A stretch of DNA of 64,000 nucleotides from Nemophila menziesii (taxonomy: Eukaryota; Streptophyta; Magnoliopsida; Boraginales; Hydrophyllaceae): contig JARWIR010000013.1 of NCBI GenBank assembly GCA_029959085.1, positions 12,277,186 to 12,341,185 on the forward strand. The letters run 5' to 3'. A program made the position numbers and the translations under genes. Shown here piece by piece: positions 1 to 10,970 of this stretch. A model generated the notes under the pieces. That model was not told the origin of the DNA and ran no database searches. It worked only from the letters and a program-made list of their open reading frames with translations. Position 1 is the first letter of the stretch, and each line of letters begins with the position of its first letter.

Positions 1-585
1 ATAGTCCAATATTTACATTATAACCATTAATTATATTTATAAAACACATTTCATTAGATAAATTTGATAGTTACTACAATTAACTTTTGCATGATTAAAA
101 CATAGGGTAGGTGTCATAATACGATTGGTATTGGACCACCCAATATTAGATGAAAGTATTTTTCTATTTATTGATGCTACCTAATTTTCGAGGATTTTAA
201 AATAAATTGAACTCGTCATTTTGAGGTGATTGAGCTTTAATTTAATTCAGATAAATTATCAACTTATTTTCATATTATTTACAAGCATTTTAAGACGTCT
301 GTCTACATACACAATCCTGTACTTGTCCCCTGCATGCAAGTAGAGACATTGGGTACCTAACAAAAAAAAATAAACAAATAGAGACACTTGAAAAATGGTA
401 TGCATGCATGACGACTTGTCACACAAAATTTTATATTATACTTTCTTAAATAGCAAAATTACTAAAAAAAAAATCTTTTCTCTCATTCGCGAGAAGATTG
501 GAATTAATTAGATCGGTCCTCATAGGGGTTATTTGCTTTTGGTTTACTATATTTCCGATTCGTGTTCGAGATCGTGTTAATAGTA
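1..585. other. A+T-rich intergenic DNA
   Basis: I see no coding region, RNA gene or repeat that I can name here. The stretch is A+T-rich with short homopolymer runs and leads into a pogo-like transposon end at 586. Confidence 0.6.
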
Positions 586-730
586 CAGTTAAACCTCGAT
601 CAATGAATGTTCAATAAATGAATAATCTCAATGAATAATTTTCTTCGGTCTCGACTTGGGCTAAGGGGTTAAATGAATAACCTCGCTAAATGCACTAATG
701 AATAATTTTCTTGAAATCCTTAAAGACCCT
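586..730 (+). mobile_element. pogo/Emigrant-like element arm, interrupted by element A
   Basis: The stretch begins TA-CAGTTAAACCTCGAT and continues with repeated AATGAATAAT-type motifs. This resembles the terminal inverted repeat of plant pogo-like MITEs, which insert at TA and start CAGT-AAACCTC. The arm appears to resume at 8323 beyond element A (ATAAATGAATAATATT). I could not find the opposite terminal repeat, so the full extent is unknown. The family name is a recollection of the terminal motif and has not been confirmed by a search. Confidence 0.35.
726..730. repeat. Target-site duplication of element A (left copy, ACCCT)
   Basis: ACCCT directly precedes the left LTR and is repeated exactly at 8318-8322 after the right LTR. 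Five bases is the usual duplication length for LTR retrotransposons, so element A is a complete single insertion. Confidence 0.9.
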
Positions 731-2293
731 TGGTGTGGCCTAAGGTGTGATAAAAAGATGTATAAAATAAGTGCAAATACACACCCTAAACTAACACTGT
801 ACTGCAAGTATTACAGGACGTATGCAAGTTTTAATGATAAGAAGATTCGTTCCTCAGGGACTGACGAAAGTTAGAGAGAACTTATGCAAATTATCAAGTG
901 CAGATATTAAAGATAAATAATAATACGCAAGTAGAAAGAAGAGAAAGATAGATATTTATTTGGTTTTTAATAAAAAAACTAAACTACTAAATTAAAGACA
1001 GAAAATAAATAACAGAAAAGAAAAGAAGATAGTATGAACGATATAACTTAGGTTTTACTAGTATGCACTAATCCTTCTAATTCTATCTATTAAATCTAAT
1101 TTATAAGGGAGATATTAGCTCTTGGTATACTTAGTCAGGATTCTAAATTCCACTACCTTAGACCGTGAGAGCGACTAAGGGGGCAACGGCACAACCAAGA
1201 AGTGATTTAAAATAGGGTTATCAAACGCCACTAAGGCCCTAAGCAAATACTGCAATCTTGGTGATATGGTGGTTAAAACAAACCTTAATGACTATCTAGT
1301 TAGAAGTATGTTTTGTCAGAACTGCTATCGACACTAGACGTTATGTGGTGGTTCAATAGTTAAACACCCTTACAAGGTGACCATCTAACTACTATTAAGG
1401 TAATCCTATACTCGTGCACTAGCAAGGAGAACAGTCATTAAATCAAAACACATAATCAAATATAAGGGTAAGTAGCTAATATCAGATTAAAACATATAAT
1501 TCCCAAAGAACTTAGATAGAAGAACTAGAATTCATAGTTTATACATATGCAAAACCTAAGCTAAGAGAATTAGTTCATACAAAGAAAAGAAGAAGAAAGA
1601 ATTACAAAATAAGAGGTTGAAGGAGACATAGTTGTTGCACAGCTCCCTCCAGACTTCTTCTCTTGTGTTGCAGCTTCCTCTTGGCCTTAGGGTCTGGCCA
1701 AGGATGATTTAAGAGTGTTAAGAGGCTGTATTTATAGGTTAGAGGTTGACCTAATTCGTTTCTTGGAGATAACTTCAAGTAATGGGCTCCTGGCCCAACC
1801 CAAATTCGTAAGATAAACACTGCTGCGTTGTTTTGGTCATAACTTCTTTGTTATTGGTCGGATTTTGCTCCACAAGATACCAAAAGAATCGCAACAGAAT
1901 TATCTAGGACCTGTAGAAGGAAATTACCAAATTCGGCCTATTTCTTAGGTAAAAACACCAATCTTTAGACGTGTTCTGCAGAATCCCAGATTTAGGCAGC
2001 TTTTCCTTTTCCTAATTGAACTCAGTTTCCTTCTATCTCCAATTTCCATGAATATCTTTTTCCATAAGTTGTAATCTTTGACTTGGACTCTAATTAATCT
2101 CCATAATTATCTTTAAAGCTTCACACTAAATAAACAATTAAACCCAATATGCTCTAAAAATAATAATTCTACAAATCAAGACTCAAAATAGGAAAGTGCA
2201 CTAAATTAAGCTAAAATCAACCTATAGACTAATAAATAAGCCTAAAATGATGTCTCGTGAATGTATTTTACTATCACAAATGAGGAGACATCA
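731..2293 (-). repeat. Left (3') LTR of element A
   Basis: On the plus strand it runs from TGGTGTGGCC to GAGACATCA, so it has TG...CA ends. It is 1563 bp, the same length as the right copy at 6755-8317. Substitutions are visible near 936, 1168, 1917, 1976, 2051 and 2189. A short open frame inside both LTRs (1602-1820 and 7626-7844, minus) is an incidental frame conserved only because the LTRs are duplicates. Confidence 0.93.
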
Positions 2294-2306
2294 AGACCCC
2301 CAACTC
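2294..2306 (-). promoter_or_regulatory. Polypurine tract of element A
   Basis: On the minus strand this reads as a G-rich purine tract (TTGGGGGTCT) directly against the 3' LTR, which is where plus-strand DNA synthesis is primed in LTR retrotransposons. The same tract adjoins the 3' LTR of element B at 26946. Confidence 0.7.
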
Positions 2307-3753
2307 AAAGTTGTATCGTCCCGATACAATAAAAGTAAAGAACAGTAGGGTAGTCAAGAAGAAGAAGAAGGAGGAGAATAAGAACAGAACACAATGAATG
2401 ATCATAGAGCAAAATATCTAAAAAGCCTCATGTAGTAATGCTTAAGAAATAATGCACAACTATGCTTAATATACATGTAATCAACAATCCATAAATTCAA
2501 GTTTAAGATTAATTTCGCAATGCCAGAAGGAGAGGATGATAACTTAGTTCAGGTTAATGGCTATAGGTTGTTCATAGGTCCCAAATACAGCATCCAATGG
2601 TCCACTTACCTACTACCTAATAACTCAATTGTTTCTCCACCTAGTAGTTAGAAATCCTAAGGTCTTGGTTATAACTTGGCTTAAGGACGGGTGTGGTATA
2701 TTTGGATAATGAAAAGTGAGCTTTTGGCTCTCTCCTCACTAGCCATCAACGAATCGCCCTAGAGCTTGAGTTTTCACTCGAAGATGTTCTCACTCAACCC
2801 AATTTATTGATGCTTTTGATGTGCATCCCCAATAATCCCAAATTAAAACCTTTGATGATATAAAATCCACTTTGCCGGTCCGAATATATATTCTCTTTTC
2901 AAATCAATTTTTTCTTTTGTATAGCTATGACTCTCTTTTGGTGTTGAGATATCACACTATTTTCTTTTTTCATATATATATATTCTTTTTCTTTTTATGC
3001 CCTTGTTGGCAAAATTAGCTCGTAGCTTCTTTTTCATTCACTATTACCCCGGCAAAGGGTTACAATAATAACAATTTCATCATCAATAAAATCACAAAGA
3101 TAATTCCAAATCCCAATGTTTCCGAATGATGAAACCCACCACCCCAAACTCAAGCTCTAAAACGAGTTGTCTCAGGTTTTGCGATTCGAGTGCGGTTCAT
3201 ATAGATGAGTCCTAAAACTAGGGTAAGGATTATAATGTGTTTCAAGAAAAGGCTTTAGAAAGGCTCAGAGGGGCTAAGACGGATAAATAATAATAATATC
3301 AAACAAAAGGGTGAGAAAGTATAAAAGGCTTCAAGTGTTTTAACATGAAAGAACTGCCTTATTCATTTTTCTAACTACCGGATTTCGTTACTTTTTCATT
3401 ACTAGTTCATAGACAAGTGGGTTTTCAACTAATTTTAAACCTCACGTTCTACACACCAAATAACTATTCCTAAGTTTCAACATACTTCTTAGCATTGCTC
3501 ATTAACTTTTCTATCCTTTATTTCCTATTTTCATATATGCATCTAAACATACTTATGACATCTTTCAAAAACATACTACTTACTATCATTAACTTAATAA
3601 AATCATGCTCACATAGGTACATTCAAAGATATTCTATGCCTAATTCAACCCAAAAATTTTAAATTTTATGAAAAAACAAAAAGGAAGATGAGGACAACGA
3701 ATCCCCACCCCCAACTCAAAAATGAGCCGTGTCCCCACGACTCGAAAAAAGAC
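2307..3753 (-). other. Non-coding 3' internal region of element A
   Basis: No ORF of note. The segment matches the equivalent part of element B (26960-28500) over long patches, for example the TTTTGGCTCTCTCCTCACTA stretch at 2712 and at 27393 and a Pu/Py-rich run near 2950. It is probably the 3' untranslated region of the element's transcript. Confidence 0.6.
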
Positions 3754-4420
3754 TCAAGAAAAATAAAATTTAAAATTAGCATACATATTGCACATAAAGA
3801 AATGGTAGGGAAGAAAGAAAACATACTCTTCGAGGCTTTTACCTCGCCTAGACGATACTCGGATTAAATCTAATGTATCTTCTTCACCCATCTTCTTACT
3901 CGCTTTTCGATCAAGACACGTGATCATAGTAGGATATTGCATTATATAACGTCATGGGAGAGATCGAAAATTCGTATCACCTCCTCATAGATCAACTGTG
4001 CCACATCTTCTTCTTCTCCTCATAAAAGACAATTCACAAACAACCCAAAGCATTCCAAATCTCCATGAACCTTCATGTATTCACCTTCAACTTCTTCTTC
4101 AAATACTTTCTCATAAGAAAAAGGTAGTTCCTTTAATTGTTTCTTCGGAGAAGCTATCATGGCCATTGAAGCTTTCTCTTTTTCTTCTGGGTATAAGGTC
4201 TTTGATTTGTAGAGGTTGTGTTGTCTTCTTCACTAAAGTTGGAATCTTTTTGCTCTTTGAATCAAACACAGCATGCTAACCTCTCTTCTCTTGACTTGTT
4301 TTACCCTTTGAATTGGAACTATGACTTGTCTCACTTGATTTCTTCTCAATTAGATCCAATACCTTGATTTCTTCATCACCCTTTCAGTAGATAATGTGCA
4401 TGTTCTCTTAATCATCTCAA
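3754..4420 (-). pseudogene. Relic of the plant-transposon-type (PE-like) ORF of element A
   Basis: The minus strand at 3860-3960 encodes a peptide with PTMITCL-RKA and GEE motifs, matching the C-terminal part of the intact ORF of element B (28538-29731). Further right, 3955-4010 matches the ORF B segment encoding the EEVIRF region, and 4090-4190 matches the part encoding its EL-PFAYEKVFKEE region. The segment between these is missing. Internal deletions and stops leave no product. An intact copy in B and a wreck in A suggest this ORF is not required in cis for spread of the family. Confidence 0.65.
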
Positions 4421-4845
4421 TTGACCCCCAACTCAAAGCTTTAACCACTCTTGAAATTTGAAACTCTTGATTATTGGTTGTACAAGCTTAAATTGGGTTA
4501 GGAAAGGTGATTTGATTGATGATTCTCTATGTGGGTAAGATGGATTCTTCATGGATTGGCTTGGATTTAAGAAATTGTAGGATGAATTATTGAAATTTGA
4601 GCTTTTTATTCTTGGATTCAAGGTGTTTTGGTATGATATAGGTGGTTGAATCTTCCTTGTAATGATGTGGAGAATGAATTGGATGTGTTTTCATGGTAAA
4701 TGGGTAGTGTTTTGATGATTGGTGAAGGTTTTGATGAGCTTCAATGGAGTTAGGAGAGTTGTGGAGAAGAAAAAGAGGGTTTGGGTTTATAAAATTCGGA
4801 ACTAAAAGCTTAATACCTCCTTTATAATCAAATCCCGTAGGTTTT

Positions 4846-5110
4846 TCTCTCCCTTGCGGCGCTGCGGACTACCCCTGCGGACCATGGGGTGTACCGCGGG
4901 GTATACCGCGCCTCCTACGTCAAAAAACCCGTGGTAGGACCCCGTGGCACGTGTTTGTGCGGTGCATGGCGCGGTATAGGGTCCGGTATACCGGACCCAT
5001 CAGCTATTTTTTTTTTCGTTTCTGGATAAAACCCGCGGTAGCAACCCGTAGTACGGGTTTTTGACCACGCGGTGCACCGCGGCTGAGGTCCGGTGTACCG
5101 CACGTGGCAA
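4846..5110. repeat. G+C-rich dyad repeat of element A
   Basis: A G+C-rich island in an A+T-rich element. It is built from motifs such as CTGCGGACCATGGGGT, CACCGCGG and GGTATACCG, with dyads of the form ACCCGTGGTA...TACGGGTTT. Two degenerate units of about 104 bp are visible, with cores near 4948 and 5052. Element B has a longer version at 30170-30560. The island lies between the gag-derived ORF and the second ORF. On the minus strand one frame stays open (4915-5220) with a peptide resembling KTRTTG-YRGF, but frame use differs between units, so I do not call a protein. Confidence 0.7.
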
Positions 5111-5429
5111 AAACCTCCCCAGCAGCTAGCTCTCGAAAAGTTATGCAGTTTAGGCTCAAAAATCACCTGATTCCGATATCCGAGCGCAAAGATATGGCTT
5201 GCCGAAGTTCTGTCCAACAAAATTTTTGCTCGCTTCCCTAACTCGATTTCTCCAATACCTAATCATCAAAAACACTAATACCTTCCTCAAATATGCAATA
5301 TCAACTAAAATTAACTAATCTAAACATAAATTAAAAACTAAAAACGTAAAAACATAAAAGAAATTTACGGGTTGTCTCCCGTACAGCACTTTTGTTTAAC
5401 GTCTTTCAAAGTTAGACGTGTTACCTCGA

Positions 5430-6566
5430 TTAAGGATGACGAAATTTCCACCCTTTGCCTTTAATTCCCACGAACTTTTCAGCTCGATTCTTAATGATCA
5501 TGGATGGTGCCATCCAAGATTTCGTGGGAATAGGTGGTAACTCAATTCCAAGTGTAGCATTACACTCCTCTGGTAATCCATTCATCTCGAATCTTCGTTT
5601 GTTAGAAAGAATGTCCTTCATGAATTGACCGTATTTTGACATTCTTGTGAGAGCTTCTACAAACGGGCTGCTGATCTTAAACTTGTTCACCGTGTCAACG
5701 AAGTTCTTGAATTCTAGGTAATTGTCCTTTCTGACACGTGAAGGGAATGGTGGAGGAGGACATGTATTGGTTACCACTGGGCTCTCCTTTTTTTCTGGTG
5801 TCTTCTCTTGGACACGTTCTTGTTCAACTACCTCTTCGACCTTATCTTCTGTTGCTTCTTCCCCCCTCTGATCTGGAATAGGGACTGATTCTGGTTCTGG
5901 TCTTGGTGGAGGTAATTGTTTTCCACTTTCTAATTCAACTGCATGACAAACTTTGTTTTCTGGAGCAGTAGTATCACTTTGGAGTTGCCTTTCTGCAGGG
6001 ATTAGAGTTTCATTCATCCTTTGTGACATTCTCTGCAACTTCTCCATAAGCGCATTCTGCGAGTCTTGGGATTCTTGCTGGCGACTCTCTATATTATCAA
6101 GTGTTTGCATCAGTCGAGCCAAACTTGAACTCAAACTCGAAGGTTGTTTTTGCTGCATTGAATAAGGAAGTGGTTCTTGATAAGCTTCATTATAAATCGG
6201 CGCTTCTTGATAGATAGGTTGTGGAGGATAATAAGCTTGTGGTCGTGGTTGATAATAATCATCATGATAATGGTTATCATAATGACATGGCTGTTGATCT
6301 CCGACCCAATTGTAACTCTGTGGGGGTTGATAGTCAGCGTAATTTCCTTGAGATTGATAATAACCATCATAATAATGGTCTCTTTGATATGGCATGAAGG
6401 AAATTGAGGCTGGATTGTTCCTGCACTGTCCCCACGAGTGATCTCTTGCTCCACAACTAGGACATGAAGGTGAGGCATGTACTAGATTCCTCTGAGCTAG
6501 TTGTCGCGATTGTTCTCGTAATTCCTCAAGTTGTCGGCTTAACTCCTTGAGCTTTAGAGATTCCAT
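5430..6566 (-). CDS. Truncated Gag-like protein of element A, zinc knuckle without capsid
   Basis: A 378-residue ORF with a true ATG at 6566, about 165 bases downstream of the primer site. Residues 1-30 are a charged helix. Residues 35-48 form a CX2CX4HX4C zinc knuckle (C35, C38, H43, C48), an RNA-binding motif of Gag. Residues 55-150 are rich in Tyr, Gln and Pro, and 210-280 are acidic. The part around 281-350 resembles the Gag-protease linker of Athila-type polyproteins (KDILSNKR, EECNATL). The tail (about 350-378, SWMAP-MIIKNRAEKFVG) resembles the C-terminal integrase segment kept in element B, implying a deletion that joins the Gag linker to the end of pol. The capsid domain present in B before its knuckle is missing. 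The ORF is open, but it cannot build a particle alone; whether it is translated is unknown. Confidence 0.75.
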   Translation of the reverse strand: MESLKLKELSRQLEELREQSRQLAQRNLVHASPSCPSCGARDHSWGQCRNNPASISFMPYQRDHYYDGYYQSQGNYADYQPPQSYNWVGDQQPCHYDNHYHDDYYQPRPQAYYPPQPIYQEAPIYNEAYQEPLPYSMQQKQPSSLSSSLARLMQTLDNIESRQQESQDSQNALMEKLQRMSQRMNETLIPAERQLQSDTTAPENKVCHAVELESGKQLPPPRPEPESVPIPDQRGEEATEDKVEEVVEQERVQEKTPEKKESPVVTNTCPPPPFPSRVRKDNYLEFKNFVDTVNKFKISSPFVEALTRMSKYGQFMKDILSNKRRFEMNGLPEECNATLGIELPPIPTKSWMAPSMIIKNRAEKFVGIKGKGWKFRHP

Positions 6567-6730
6567 CTTGAATTAGCTTCTTCAGGATCTAATAACACTA
6601 AACCTTTATCTCCTAATAAATCTGCTCTCGCCTAAAGAAATCTGTAAAGACAAAAACTAAAAAGAAAAGCGTAAAATAGAACTAACTAAAATAAAAGCAC
6701 AAGAAAATTGCACAAGGACTAACGATGTAG

Positions 6731-6748
6731 TCCCCGGCAGCGGCGCCA
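6731..6748 (-). promoter_or_regulatory. Primer-binding site of element A (tRNA-Asp type)
   Basis: The minus strand reads TGGCGCCGCTGCCGGGGA, six bases inside the 5' LTR. Plant Athila/Tat elements use a nearly identical site complementary to the 3' end of tRNA-Asp. It fixes the element's direction as minus. Element B has the identical 18-mer at 33737-33754. Confidence 0.88.
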
Positions 6749-6754
6749 AAAACT

Positions 6755-8317
6755 TGGTGTGGCCTAAGGTGTGATAAAAAGATGTATAAAATAAGTGCAA
6801 ATACACACCCTAAACTAACACTGTACTGCAAGTATTACAGGACGTATGCAAGTTTTAATGATAAGAAGATTCGTTCCTCAGGGACTGACGAAAGTTAGAG
6901 AGAACTTATGCAAATTATCAAGTGCAGATATTAAAGATAGATAATAATACGCAAGTAGAAAGAAGAGAAAGATAGATATTTATTTGGTTTTTAATAAAAA
7001 AACTAAACTACTAAATTAAAGACAGAAAATAAATAACAGAAAAGAAAAGAAGATAGTATGAACGATATAACTTAGGTTTTACTAGTATGCACTAATCCTT
7101 CTAATTCTATCTATTAAATCTAATTTATAAGGGAGATATTAGCTCTTGGTATACTTAGTCAGGATTCTAAATTCCACTACCTTAGACCTTGAGAGCGACT
7201 AAGGGGGCAACGGCACAACCAAGAAGTGATTTAAAATAGGGTTATCAAACGCCACTAAGGCCCTAAGCAAATACTGCAATCTTGGTGATATGGTGGTTAA
7301 AACAAACCTTAATGACTATCTAGTTAGAAGTATGTTTTGTCAGAACTGCTATCGACACTAGACGTTATGTGGTGGTTCAATAGTTAAACACCCTTACAAG
7401 GTGACCATCTAACTACTATTAAGGTAATCCTATACTCGTGCACTAGCAAGGAGAACAGTCATTAAATCAAAACACATAATCAAATATAAGGGTAAGTAGC
7501 TAATATCAGATTAAAACATATAATTCCCAAAGAACTTAGATAGAAGAACTAGAATTCATAGTTTATACATATGCAAAACCTAAGCTAAGAGAATTAGTTC
7601 ATACAAAGAAAAGAAGAAGAAAGAATTACAAAATAAGAGGTTGAAGGAGACATAGTTGTTGCACAGCTCCCTCCAGACTTCTTCTCTTGTGTTGCAGCTT
7701 CCTCTTGGCCTTAGGGTCTGGCCAAGGATGATTTAAGAGTGTTAAGAGGCTGTATTTATAGGTTAGAGGTTGACCTAATTCGTTTCTTGGAGATAACTTC
7801 AAGTAATGGGCTCCTGGCCCAACCCAAATTCGTAAGATAAACACTGCTGCGTTGTTTTGGTCATAACTTCTTTGTTATTGGTCGGATTTTGCTCCACAAG
7901 ATACCAAAAGAATCGCAACAGAATTATCTAGGACCCTTAGAAGGAAATTACCAAATTCGGCCTATTTCTTAGGTAAAAACACCAATCTTTAGACGTGCTC
8001 TGCAGAATCCCAGATTTAGGCAGCTTTTCCTTTTCCTAATTGAACTCAGTTTCCTTCTATCTCCAATTTCCATGCATATCTTTTTCCATAAGTTGTAATC
8101 TTTGACTTGGACTCTAATTAATCTCCATAATTATCTTTAAAGCTTCACACTAAATAAACAATTAAACCCAATATGCTCTAAAAATAATAATTCTACAAAT
8201 CAAGACTCAATGTAGGAAAGTGCACTAAATTAAGCTAAAATCAACCTATAGACTAATAAATAAGCCTAAAATGATGTCTCGTGAATGTATTTTACTATCA
8301 CAAATGAGGAGACATCA
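6755..8317 (-). repeat. Right (5') LTR of element A
   Basis: 1563 bp, TGGTGTGGCC to GAGACATCA on the plus strand. It is nearly identical to the left LTR and clearly related to, but distinct from, the 1529-bp LTRs of element B. Transcription should start within it on the minus strand. I could not fix a TATA box with confidence. Confidence 0.93.
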
Positions 8318-8322
8318 ACCCT
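8318..8322. repeat. Target-site duplication of element A (right copy, ACCCT)
   Basis: Exact copy of 726-730 directly after the right LTR. Confidence 0.9.
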
Positions 8323-8359
8323 ATGAAAATATAAATGAATAATATTAGATTTTGAAGAT

Positions 8360-9390
8360 AACATAAGGGTTACAACTCATTTGACTTGTTGGAAATCAGC
8401 TGAACACGACTGGAGTAAATTGGAGAAGAAGATTGGAAGCAATTTATGTCCTTCCACCTCTATCATCATCGTTTCTCATCAACTATTAATGTAATTTTAT
8501 TCTTTTATATCTTCTGAATATGAATATTATACTTTTAGTTGCTAGTTTTTATTATTTATTTATGAAATAATTTATCCATAGTTTGAGAATCGAATTTATG
8601 TACGAATCCTAATATTTGTTATGCATTTATTGAATTTGGGATTACATAATTGACATGGGTTGTTAAATGTATTTCTTCGATTATGTATTTGACATCAAGT
8701 TCAGCCCTTACTTTGTCCAAGTATAGGAATTCCCTTAGTAATTAGGCCTGTCACCATGACAGGGGTTATGGTTACGGAAAACAATACATAAACGTCGTGT
8801 GTGCGTTAGTGATCCTAACGAGCTCGACTAGCTGAATAGTTAATAGGGTAAGAGACTTTAACATCAATCTTTGTTTAAGTTCCCTCGGAATATTCCTCTA
8901 GTAGTGTTGAGCTAGCTTCCTAAGCTACCTCGACAGATGTTAGGATGAGGTTAGAATCCATACTATTGCATGATTTACCAAATTTCCCTTAAATAATAAA
9001 ATGTAGAATCAATACTAGTGGGGATTACTTGTGAGTTCTCAAGCTATATTCTCATCTCATCTTCTTATTTATTTACATTCCTATTCTTTCGTTTAATTAT
9101 CTTAGCTTAATTGACTTATTTGCATCCTTATTTAACAAAAAACAAAAAAATCAACTTTATCTTTTAAATTTTTAGTTGAACAATTCATTCTAGTACATTT
9201 TACAAGAACACAACATAAAAATTAACAATTATAGTCATTGTGGAGACGATACTCTTGATACTTACTTTTATTACTTATCAACAATCCGTGCACTTGCGGT
9301 TAGTAAAATCTCACGAGGTGCGGATTAGTAGATTATTTAATCACGCCTTGATATATATATATTATCATATGAATTTCATAATTGCATTAT
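8360..9390 (+). mobile_element. Possible degraded LTR of a Ty3-type retrotransposon
   Basis: No coding region. The stretch near 9237-9300 (GTGGAGACGATACTC, then CCGTGCACTTGCGG) resembles the 3' end of plant Ty3-type LTRs or leaders, where a TGTGG-GACGATACTC...GTGCACTTGC pattern is common. The preceding kilobase has an LTR-like composition. No partner LTR, primer site or duplication was found, so this is a weak call. Confidence 0.3.
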
Positions 9391-9394
9391 AAGT

Positions 9395-9950
9395 CCCTGA
9401 TTGTGCCAAAGTCCTTTATAGGTTTTTTTATGAAAAAATAAACTTTTAGACCCTATATTAAGCGATATTGCACTAAAAGTGCATGTATATACAAAAATAC
9501 TATAAGTCCCTATATTAAACACAAATTGCACTGTAAGTCTTTATATTTAAACAAAATTCAATTCAAATCCCTGTATTTGACAAAAAAGCAGTCTAAGTCC
9601 CTTTATATGCAAACTTGCTCATTAAGTCCTATATTAAGTAAATATTGAACTATAAGTCCCCATACTATGCAAAAATTTCACTATACACACTAAATTACGC
9701 AAAAATTTTAGTATATAGTCTTGTATAAAAAAAGAACACTATAACTCCCTATATTATGCTCAAGTTGCACTGGAACTTCCTATACTATGCAAAAGATGTA
9801 CTATAAGTAACTGACTATACAAAAATTGCACTATTTCACCTTGAATTGAGTAAAAATTGCACAATAAAGCATGAATAATCAAATATGACACCTAAACTCC
9901 CTATATTATACAAAATTCCACCATGAATACCCACATTCCTAACAATTTTT
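9395..9950 (+). repeat. Degenerate minisatellite, unit like TGCACTATAAGTCCCTATAT
   Basis: About fourteen imperfect copies of a 35-40 bp unit containing GCACTATAAGTCCCTATAT followed by TATGCAAAA. Copies differ by substitutions and small gaps. The same unit occurs in the opposite orientation at 45250-45540 and as scattered copies near 46030, 46170, 47330 and 56440. Both main arrays lie within about a kilobase of a CACTA-like terminus. Confidence 0.8.
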
Positions 9951-10425
9951 CCAAAATTACAAAATAAAAAAAGAACAAAAATGGGTGGGTTGCCTTATGG
10001 ACGACGAAGGAGGTGGAGGAGAGAGGGTTAACTCTCATATACATACGCACATACACACCCATATATATACATTATACAACACTGTAAGAACTTAAATGAA
10101 ATTAGATGCAAAGGAAGGTTGCGGAGGCGGCGGTAGTACTCGGCGACAATGAAGCGGTGAAGAGTAGTTGTTGAAGACTTTATTGGCGTGTTGATTGGTG
10201 TCTTAAATTGTGTGTAGTTGATCGGAGGGGGAGGGGGATTCGAGAACTAGATAATAAAAGTCTGATTTAAGGATTTGAGTTTTATAAAGTTTATAACCTC
10301 TACTGACAACCAAGTGCTTGGCAAAGAATTGTTTACTTTATTTTATTATTTTGGTCAGATAACTTATTACAAACAAATGGAGATTGGTATACAGTGAGTT
10401 CTAGCGACCATTAAACTGCGGTTGT
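9951..10425. other. Unassigned sequence inside a CACTA-like end
   Basis: Nothing recognisable beyond a short alternating purine-pyrimidine stretch (ACATACGCACATACACAC near 10030) and a G-rich patch near 10227. It lies between the minisatellite and the CACTA-like terminus and may be transposon interior. Confidence 0.4.
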
Positions 10426-10463
10426 TATAACCTTGGTCGCCAAAGAACGTAACTCTAGCAGTG
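10426..10463 (-). mobile_element. CACTA-like terminal inverted repeat
   Basis: Read on the minus strand from 10463 this begins CACTGCTAGAGTTACG and continues TTCTTTGGCGACCAA. That is close to the CACTA terminus at 11808 (CACTACTACAGC...TTCTTTAGCGACCAA). It would be the right end of an element lying to the left. I found no left partner. Confidence 0.4.
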
Positions 10464-10464
10464 T

Positions 10465-10745
10465 GAAATGAACCGCACAAAGGGTGGAAGTTGAACACCG
10501 ATGGAAGCATGAATCTATACAGAAGTTGTGGAGGGTGGATGGATTGATTCGGGATTTAGAGGGAACTTAAATATGAGGTTTCTCCATGGAAACTATTACC
10601 AAATCGACCACTGGTAACGGTACATGAAGCCCTTTACCACTCCATCAATTAAGTGACAAGAAACTTGAAGTTGAAGTGGATTCGCGGGAAGGCATCATAG
10701 CTATGGAGCGTTTGATAAGCGGGAGGGGTCCAAGAGCATTCTGGG
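10465..10745 (+). pseudogene. LINE RNase H-like tail, decayed
   Basis: The plus-strand translation from about 10472 contains W-KLNTDGS, the opening signature of the RVT_3/RNase H domain found at the 3' end of plant LINEs and in related host proteins. It is followed by a GG pair, several stops, and near 10660 by KLEVEVDS, another conserved strand of the domain. At least three in-frame stops make it a relic. There is no clear poly(A) run after it, so the element's end is not visible. Confidence 0.55.
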
Positions 10746-10970
10746 TAGCTAAATTCGAGCTATTCTAGACATATATATGTCATTCATGATAAATGGGATA
10801 TACAGGGAGGCGAACACGTGTTCATATTAAATGGATCACAACATAATTTTTATACAAATCTCTTGGTGAAATTACCCTTTCAATAAAGTACAAAGATATA
10901 TCACATTATACAACGGAATTGTATACTTTCTTTTTTAAAAGTATATTATAATTATTTTAATTTAGTATTT

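Larger units (their letters stand above)
731..8317 (-). mobile_element. Athila-like non-autonomous LTR retrotransposon (element A)
   Basis: A complete 7.6-kb insertion on the minus strand. It has two 1563-bp LTRs, a primer site of the tRNA-Asp type beside the right (5') LTR, a polypurine tract beside the left (3') LTR, and ACCCT duplications outside. The 4.46-kb interior carries one gag-derived ORF (5430-6566), a G+C-rich dyad repeat and a decayed second ORF. Reverse transcriptase, RNase H and the integrase core are absent, so it must depend on enzymes supplied by a relative. About eight differences between the LTRs, counted by eye, point to an insertion that is recent but older than element B. 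LTR length, primer type and Gag style fit the Athila group of Ty3-type elements. The assignment is inferred without an RT to classify. Confidence 0.9.

Noticed and set aside
1602..1820. 72-codon frame present in both LTRs of element A
   Set aside because: Identity between the two copies is explained by LTR duplication. It has no domain, and the related LTRs of element B do not keep it.
4915..5220. 101-codon minus frame in element A with KTRTTG peptide
   Set aside because: It shares the repeat with element B, but the frames are not consistent between units, so it is treated as non-coding dyad repeat.
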